64,000 bases of DNA from an uncultured Bacteroidota bacterium (lineage in GTDB: Bacteria; Bacteroidota; Bacteroidia; UKL13-3), in contig CAIUDH010000100.1 in assembly GCA_903897855.1 (NCBI GenBank), positions 36,498 to 100,497 on the forward strand. The letters are read 5' to 3'. Under the pieces are notes generated by a model. It was not told the origin of the DNA and did not search any database. It saw nothing but the letters and a program-made list of their open reading frames with translations. The position numbers were made by a program, and so were the translations under genes. How positions within the stretch are numbered: the stretch's first letter is position 1; every line of letters begins with the position of its first letter. Below, one piece after another: positions 53,960 through 61,000 of the stretch.

Positions 53960-54979
53960 ATGAAACTCAGAAGTTTATTTCTTATTTCTTTACTCATTTT
54001 TTGTCTTGTGCAATGTAATTCAACTATTACTATGGAAAAATATGTGTGGTATCCAACCGAATGTGCCCCAAAATGCTATCCGGCAGAAATTATTAACGCC
54101 GATTTTTATTACCCTGATGGCGAATCGATTTATATTCCGAAAGGTAGATTAATCAATAATGGTTGGGGACAAATTGGATCAACGCATCTGGTTGGAGATG
54201 AAAAAAAACCTATTCCGAATAAATTAAATATTTCTTGGTTTTCTTATACCGAAAATAAATTCTATGCGGGCGTATTCGATTTGCCGTTTCAACAAATTTC
54301 AGCGTTATTTTCAGAAGGATTCAAGAGTCCTTTAAATCAAAATCAAACGACCTACCAATATATTATTACAGGTCTTGCTCCAGGAGGATTTATCACCATC
54401 TGGTTAGCCGGTGATGGCCTTGTTACGGAGGTAGTCAATTTTAAGGCCAACGAAACAAAAATCAATTGGAATGATTTTTTCGACAATCCTGAAATCTCAA
54501 GACAACAATTCGTTGATGACAACCTCAAAGAATCAATGTCCGTCGAAAAGCTTTCTGCACTTAAAAAAGAGGGGGTGCCCCTCGGTTTATGGAAAAGTTA
54601 TAGTTTGAAATCCAACTGGTCCCCGGTAATCGTCGGCCGAGGAGCGCCTCGCGACCTTTGGATAAACTCCTTCAATGGAGAACGCCAATATATCAACTAT
54701 GAGCTTCCCACCGCTAGCGGTGGCCCATCACAAGCTATACCTCAAAAAACCGAATTGCGTTGGAAAGGGAGTAATAACTTAGCCTATTCGGCAACTATCG
54801 ACTTTAATGAAACCGAAATCTTTGAAGCATTCGCCAAACTAAATATCGACTCGCCTACCGAGCCACTAAAGCTCCAATTTCAGATTAACGATTTCGATCA
54901 GTCGGTAAAAGTTTTTCTTAACTCCGACAAATATTCACTCGAATTACTAAAACCGATTATTAAAGTTTACTCCAACTAG
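53960..54979 (+). CDS. DUF2931-type lipoprotein, likely immunity protein
   Basis: This protein has 339 residues with a lipoprotein signal (lipobox LVQC, Cys19). The N-terminal half shows the DUF2931 pattern: ECAPKCYPAEI, YYPDGESIYIPKG, NGWGQIGSTHLVGD, and PIPNKLNISWFSYTENKFY, then FDLPFQQISALFSE. The second half (about residues 195-330) repeats the layout: AIPQKTELRWKGSNNLAY, TIDFNETEIFEAF. DUF2931 lipoproteins commonly follow lipase effectors and protect the periplasm or inner membrane face. The function is inferred from position and family. It converges with the aminotransferase gene after 87 bases. Confidence 0.78.
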   Translation: MKLRSLFLISLLIFCLVQCNSTITMEKYVWYPTECAPKCYPAEIINADFYYPDGESIYIPKGRLINNGWGQIGSTHLVGDEKKPIPNKLNISWFSYTENKFYAGVFDLPFQQISALFSEGFKSPLNQNQTTYQYIITGLAPGGFITIWLAGDGLVTEVVNFKANETKINWNDFFDNPEISRQQFVDDNLKESMSVEKLSALKKEGVPLGLWKSYSLKSNWSPVIVGRGAPRDLWINSFNGERQYINYELPTASGGPSQAIPQKTELRWKGSNNLAYSATIDFNETEIFEAFAKLNIDSPTEPLKLQFQINDFDQSVKVFLNSDKYSLELLKPIIKVYSN

Positions 54980-55066
54980 GACTTGAAATGCAAGGCCAAC
55001 GTTTCATAGCCATAGGAGCATTCCTACAAAGGATACTGAAGGAAAGAGTGAATAGCCTTCAAATAA

Positions 55067-56248
55067 CTAATGTGATTTAAAAAAATCCAAGGTCTTACTC
55101 AAGATTTCTGCTTGTTTGGTGCGCTCTGCTTCATCGCGCTGGTTGGTGGTAAATTGCATCAAATTACGTTGTAGCTTTTCTGCCATAGGCACCTCTCCCC
55201 ACCCTACTCCTTTAAACGCCGGCTCCTTATTTACACTTTGCCAAGCAGCAAAAATACCATCACCACCAAACTCCATATATTTCAATCGGAATTGCTCCCA
55301 AGTGACACCTAAATTTGGATTAAAAAGGGCTCCAAAAGTATAGTATGAATGTTTAAACCCGGCAGGCACTAATTGAGGTACAAGCATTTCATTATTTCCA
55401 ATGGCGTTGAGATACGCTTCCCCCATCAATATTCGCAACTCACAGAGCCATTGGGCTTTTTCTAACTGCGCTAAACCCACAGCAGCGCAGAGTTCGGGCA
55501 AACGATAGTTATAGGCCATAATATTATGCCGCTCCCAATTCGGATTTTGAAACAAGTTTCTATCAATTCGTACTTTGCCACTTCCTGCCCCAATATTCTT
55601 AAATCCAACGCCACCAAACTGACGCATTTTTGTGGCCATCTGCTCATTATTGGTAGTTACGATACCTCCATCGCCTGTGCTTAAATGTTTACTATTCTCA
55701 AAGCTCCAACTTCCCACATGCCCTATGGTTCCAGCTACTCGACCTAGTTCATCATGCGCAAAAGTGCACTGGGCACAATCTTCAACAATATGTAAGTTAA
55801 ACTCCTCGGCTAACGCCAGCACAGCGGTCATATCGCACATCAAACCATAAATATGCACGGGCATAATCGCTTTTGTTTTCTTGGTAATTTTCTTACGCGC
55901 GTCGTTCATATCCATCAAAAAAGTATCCACTCGGGCATCAACATACACTGGGGTGGCACCACTTTGCCAAACACTGTAACCCGTCATGGCAGGGCCTATG
56001 GTGGGTATCAATACCTCATCGCCGGCTTTTATGCCTCCGGCATACAAGCCCATGTGCAAAGTACTCGTGCCGCTATTGGCTGTGATCGCATACCTCTGAT
56101 TATGCATATCGGCGAACATACGCTCTAAACGTTCGTTAAAAGTACCACTTTCTCCAGCACCGAAGCCCGAACTGAGTACTTCGTCTAAATACTTACGCTC
56201 ATTGGTCTCAAAACGCCAGCCTTTATTTTGTGATATTAGATTTGACAT
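55067..56248 (-). CDS. DegT/DnrJ/EryC1-family sugar aminotransferase
   Basis: This PLP enzyme has 393 residues. The PLP-binding Lys lies in WSFENSKHLSTGDGG; VEDCAQCTF gives the cofactor-ring Asp; GTSTLHMGLYAGGIKAGDEV near residue 60 is the substrate-side Gly/Thr loop. Members transfer amino groups to keto-sugars for LPS, capsule or antibiotic sugars, or act as dehydratases. The usual neighbours (epimerases, nucleotide-sugar genes) are missing: it stands between the DUF2931 gene and an MFS gene, so the substrate cannot be assigned. The ATG at 56248 precedes the conserved start MSNLISQNKGWRFE. Confidence 0.88.
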   Translation of the reverse strand: MSNLISQNKGWRFETNERKYLDEVLSSGFGAGESGTFNERLERMFADMHNQRYAITANSGTSTLHMGLYAGGIKAGDEVLIPTIGPAMTGYSVWQSGATPVYVDARVDTFLMDMNDARKKITKKTKAIMPVHIYGLMCDMTAVLALAEEFNLHIVEDCAQCTFAHDELGRVAGTIGHVGSWSFENSKHLSTGDGGIVTTNNEQMATKMRQFGGVGFKNIGAGSGKVRIDRNLFQNPNWERHNIMAYNYRLPELCAAVGLAQLEKAQWLCELRILMGEAYLNAIGNNEMLVPQLVPAGFKHSYYTFGALFNPNLGVTWEQFRLKYMEFGGDGIFAAWQSVNKEPAFKGVGWGEVPMAEKLQRNLMQFTTNQRDEAERTKQAEILSKTLDFFKSH

Positions 56249-56327
56249 TAGTATTAATTATTTTAAGATGATGCAAAGAAAAGAAATTAATAAGAAAATT
56301 TCATAGCGCATTATTTCCAACAATTGT

Positions 56328-56335
56328 TATATTTG
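56328..56335 (+). promoter_or_regulatory. possible promoter -7 element (TATATTTG) before MFS gene
   Basis: TATATTTG matches TAnnTTTG, but it lies 157 bases before the MFS start codon, so the leader would be unusually long. Weak support. Confidence 0.3.
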
Positions 56336-56492
56336 AACGCAGCATTACATTAAAGGTGTTTTCCATTTTACGGAAACGGGGTGGTTTTAGGTCGAGTAAG
56401 CCGCATATTAATTTCTGGTATTAGAACATCAACTTTGTTTTCACTACAAGGAAATCAAATCTAAATTCAGAAATAGTAACAAGTATAATTTT

Positions 56493-57728
56493 ATGACTAC
56501 CCAGAATATCATCTCAAAAAACCCTCTCAACATCGTTGTAATTGTAGCATCTCTTGGCTATTTTGTAGATATTTATGACCTCATCTTATTCGGCATCGTT
56601 CGGGTGCCTAGCTTGAAAGGAATAGGAGTTCCTGATGAGCAATTGCTCGAAAAAGGAATCTATTTGCTTAATATGCAAATGATTGGAATGCTACTGGGGG
56701 GAATTTTATGGGGCATCATGGGAGATAAAAAAGGCCGGCTGCCTGTTTTGTTCTTTACCATTTCATTATACTCTATCGCCAATATTGCCAATGGCTTCGT
56801 AACGAACATGGAACAATATGCCATCCTCCGTTTTTTTGCAGGATTGGGCTTGGCTGGAGAACTAGGAATTGGCATTACCCTCGTTGCCGAAGTGATGACC
56901 AAAGAAACCAGGGGCTATGGTACCACCCTCGTTTCAGGAATTGGGATTGCGGGTGCTGTTCTAGGCTTTCTGGTGGCCGATCTGTTTAACTGGCGAATCG
57001 CTTATTTTGTTGGGGGAGGCTTAGGGCTTTTACTCCTCCTGCTGAGAGCTTCCGTATACGAGTCGGGCATGTTCAAAAAAACAAAAGAAGTACATAAACA
57101 TATTAAACGTGGTAATTTTTTAAGTTTGTTTACTAGTCGTAAACGACTTTTGAAATATATCTATTGCATTCTCATTGGAGTGCCTGTATGGTTCGTAATA
57201 GCAATACTCGTAATTCAGTCGCCTGAGTTTAGCAAAGCACTTCATATTAATGGCCACATCGATGGAGGGGCTGCCATTATGTGGCATTATGTAGGAGCTT
57301 CTCTTGGAAGTTTTGCTACTGGCCTACTCAGCCAATGGCTCAGCTCCCGAAGGAAAGCTATATTTATCGCTTTCATTTTTCTAATCATTTTTACAGCGGT
57401 ATATTTTTCATCAACCGGTTTCTCCGCCGTTTCGTTTTATATTATATTAGTTTTGCTAGGCATTGCCCAAGGCTATTGGGCTGTATTCATCACTACAGCA
57501 TCCGAACAATTCGGAACTAATTTAAGAGCCACTGTAACCACCACCGTTCCTAATTTTGTAAGAGGTGCTACTATTCCTATCACCTTTGCTATTTTATTTC
57601 TGAAAAACAAGTATGACCTACTAACCGCGGGCATCATCGTTGGCACTGTATGCATTGGCTTGGCACTTGTCGCACTTCACCTACTCGAAGAAACATTTCA
57701 TAAAGACCTCGACTATCATGAGGACTAA
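56493..57728 (+). CDS. MFS transporter (metabolite/H+ symporter type)
   Basis: This protein of 411 residues has about twelve membrane segments. The loop 2-3 motif is present as GIMGDKKGRLPVLF (G.x.D..GR), and GYFVDIYDLILFGIVRVPSL at the N-terminus resembles the sugar/metabolite:H+ symporter branch (SP/MHS). The central cytoplasmic loop lies around residues 195-215 (KKTKEVHKHIKRGNF). Substrate unknown. It is transcribed away from the aminotransferase gene; no terminator is evident after it. Confidence 0.85.
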   Translation: MTTQNIISKNPLNIVVIVASLGYFVDIYDLILFGIVRVPSLKGIGVPDEQLLEKGIYLLNMQMIGMLLGGILWGIMGDKKGRLPVLFFTISLYSIANIANGFVTNMEQYAILRFFAGLGLAGELGIGITLVAEVMTKETRGYGTTLVSGIGIAGAVLGFLVADLFNWRIAYFVGGGLGLLLLLLRASVYESGMFKKTKEVHKHIKRGNFLSLFTSRKRLLKYIYCILIGVPVWFVIAILVIQSPEFSKALHINGHIDGGAAIMWHYVGASLGSFATGLLSQWLSSRRKAIFIAFIFLIIFTAVYFSSTGFSAVSFYIILVLLGIAQGYWAVFITTASEQFGTNLRATVTTTVPNFVRGATIPITFAILFLKNKYDLLTAGIIVGTVCIGLALVALHLLEETFHKDLDYHED

Positions 57729-58069
57729 ATAAATAGATGCTGCGTGTTTGCAGATCATGCTATTTGTCATTATTAAAATAATTATTTATTGCCTCCTCCT
57801 CCGGACTTTTTAAATTTCATATTCATTTGATAATCTGACAAGTCAATGGTGAAAATGTTGGGGAGTAATTTCGCATCCTTATTTTTATTATTTGTCAATT
57901 TAGCTAATTAGGGCTATAAACTATTTTAACTAACAGCAAAGCGTTATCTCAAAACTTGTCACCTTTTTAAAGTCTCTATATTTTAACAACTCGAATAATT
58001 TCCGGCAAAGATCTACCCGATTTAAAGATGGGTATCATAAAAGTGCAACAACAAGAGCGAATACAATCA
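57729..58069. other. 341-base gap between convergent genes
   Basis: It holds no established gene. A short reverse-strand frame (57782-57898) is listed separately. I see no strong terminator hairpin. Confidence 0.6.
57782..57898 (-). other. possible 38-residue ORF or gene remnant
   Basis: On the reverse strand a frame starting TTG (57898) encodes 38 residues, including LPNIFTIDLSDYQMNMKF and a Gly-rich end KKSGGGGNK. It is not composed like random A/T-rich sequence and could be the tail of a decayed gene or a small protein. An in-frame TAA lies four codons upstream. It lies downstream of the PKD gene on the same strand. Support is weak. Confidence 0.2.
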
Positions 58070-61000
58070 TTATCGCACCAAAATAACAGTTCCTTTCCGA
58101 TGGAAGAATTGTTCGTTCACAAATTTCCCATCCAAAATCCAGATATACGTGTCCATTGGGCAAGGTTTGGTATTATAGGTTCCATCCCATCCTGCATTCG
58201 GGTCGTTGGTCTCAAATAGGAGCTCGCCCCAACGGTCGTAAATACGAAAGCCATATTTCTGGGTCATTACCCCATAGGTCACTGGAATAAACAGGTCGTT
58301 CACCTTGTTATTGTCGGGTGTAAACGCATTGGGAACATGCACCTGACCCCCAGCAATAACATTAATATAATCAATATATTGAATCGAGTCGGAACAGCCC
58401 TTATCACTAAAGGCAATTAATTTCACCGTATAGTGCCCTTCTTGGGTGAAATTCACTATTGGATTGGCGGCGGTATCAGTAAATGATACTCCTGTTAAAG
58501 TATTCGTGAAAATCCAGCGATACGTTGATGCATGGATGGAGAAGTTTTTAAATGCTACATCACCTTTAGGTAGATAGGCCACCAATGGTCCTCCAGCAAA
58601 ACTTGCGATTGGATTTTCGTACACTTCAATTACATTAAACATCAAAGTATCGTCATCACCACTGATACCAAACGCCCTCAATCGAACGGTATAAGCTCCC
58701 GGGTTTTGGTAAATATGCGTCGGACTCTTCAATGAGGAGGTATTGCCATCGCCAAATTCCCAGAAATAATTTATGCCGTTAGTACTTGTATTTGTAAAAG
58801 TGACACTGAGTGGCACACAACCCGAGTTGGTATTAACCTGAAAGCTCGCTACAGGTATATATGGAGTTATTTTGATAAACTGAACTGCCGAGTCGGTACA
58901 TGATCCGTTCGTTATAATTAGCATAACGCGGTAAGTACCTGTGTCGGCGTACGAATGAGAATCGTCTTTATTGGTTGAAGTGCCTCCGTCGCCAAAACTC
59001 CATTTATAGGTAACAGGAACAGAAAAAACACTTGTGTTGATGAAACTTACTGTGGAAGCAGGCAGCGCTTGCTGCAATGGATTGGCTATAAAACTAGCTC
59101 TCGGCACTTCAATCGCTTCAATTAAATTTAGATACCGAATGGTGTCGATACATCCATTGAAACCAATAGCCACTTGCATCACTGTATACTTACCAGGAGC
59201 AATATAGGTATGGATCGGATTTTTTTGTGAACTCGCAAAACCATCGCCAAAATACCATAGCAAACTCACTGCGTTTTTTGAAGAATCGGTAAAGTTTACG
59301 GTTAATGGTGCACAACCGATTTTAGGAAATGCATTCAGTTTCGCATGCACCAATACAGGTACGATCACAATTTTAGTTAGGGTATCCTTACATCCATAAA
59401 CTGAAGTTACAATTAGTGTTACAGTATAAACCGAATCAGTAAATTGCGCTGGAACAAAATCATGAACTGGATTCTTCGCGGTGTCGGTGGTGCCATCGCT
59501 GAACTTCCATAGGTAAGTGCTACCATTAATAGAGACATCGGTGAATTTAAACCGTGAGTTGCCGCATAGAATTGGCTGTGAAAAAATGAAATTTGCCTTT
59601 GGTTTTGGATAAACCGTGATTGGATATCGCGCACTGTCGGCGCAGCCAAAACTGTTATATGCTATCATCAGCACAGGATACACAGTATTCGTATTTATTA
59701 AATTGCTAAACAGATGCTGTGGGTTGGTAGCGGTGTCGGAATACCCATCGCCAAAATACCACTCATAACGCACAGCACCGCTAGATACATTGGTAAACTG
59801 AACCGCTAACGGAGTGCATCCTGCAGAATTATTTGCATTGACAATTCCAATTGGAAAAGTTTTCACTTTAATTTTTTTACTTATTGTATCCGTGCATCCC
59901 CATTGGCTTATACTCACTAAGGTAATAGTGTAGGTAGTGTCCAAATAAAAATAGTGGACAGGGTTTATTTGAGTTGAGGTAGTGCCGTCGCCAAAGTTCC
60001 AGAGGTAGGATGTAGCTGCGATGCTCATATTTAAACATTGCACACGCAACGGACTGCAACCAGAGTCGGGTGCTACGATGAAATCGGCAAATGGTTTAGG
60101 TCTTACTTCTATCGTTTTAGTTACCGTATCGCCAATGCATCCATCAGCTGACACTGACACCATTTTAGGATAATAATATACTGGTGCGTAAGTGGTGTTG
60201 CTGTATACATGTACCGCATTTTTAGTGGTGTCGCTAGTGCCATCGCCAAAATCCCAATAATACTTTTGGCCGTTGATGGTATTATTTAAAAACTGTACTG
60301 GGAAATTGTAACAGCCATTGGAAGGAATCACAGAAAAAGAATCAATTGGTTTTGGATGCACAGTTAATATTTGCGTCGAAGTGTCGGCGCAACCATGCTC
60401 ACTATAGGCAACAAGTTTTATGGTATACAAAGTGTCTTGCGTTCTAGAGCTAATAAAGGAAACTATCTCATCTCTGTTAAGCGACGACTTACCGTTACCG
60501 AAATCCCAATAGAACGACATGATATTTACATTTCCGGTATCGTTTGGAACCGAATTGTTTGAGAAAGTGATTATACGTGAGCTGCAAATTACCGTATCAC
60601 TCATGCGAAAGCGAGAGTTGGGTTTCGGATAAACCTTAATCTGTTTCATAATGGTGTCGGCACAACCAAAGTTGGTGTAGGCAATAAGCTTCACGATGTA
60701 GATCGTGTCTTTGGTTAACGAGGCGGAGAATTGAACTGAAGTATCTTTTGTACTAGAGGTGATTCCATTCCCAAAATTCCATTTAAATGTCATCGCACTT
60801 AAGGGGAAGCCGTTACCATTTATAGAAGTGTTTGTGAAAACCACTTTGAACGGGCCACAACTATCGGTGCGACTCACTATAAAATTTGCTTTGGCCCGTG
60901 GGTGAACCGTCACCATTTTAATGATGGTATCAGAACAGCCATGATGGCTGTAGGCGATGAGTTTAACATGATACACTGTATCATTTATAACACCCGCACC

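Noticed and set aside
36781..54979. Extracellular contractile injection system (phage-tail-like particle) instead of T6SS
   Set aside because: TssG-, TssK-, TssN- and TssO-like proteins with membrane anchors are T6SS features, and no sheath, tube or tail-fibre-type gene is present.
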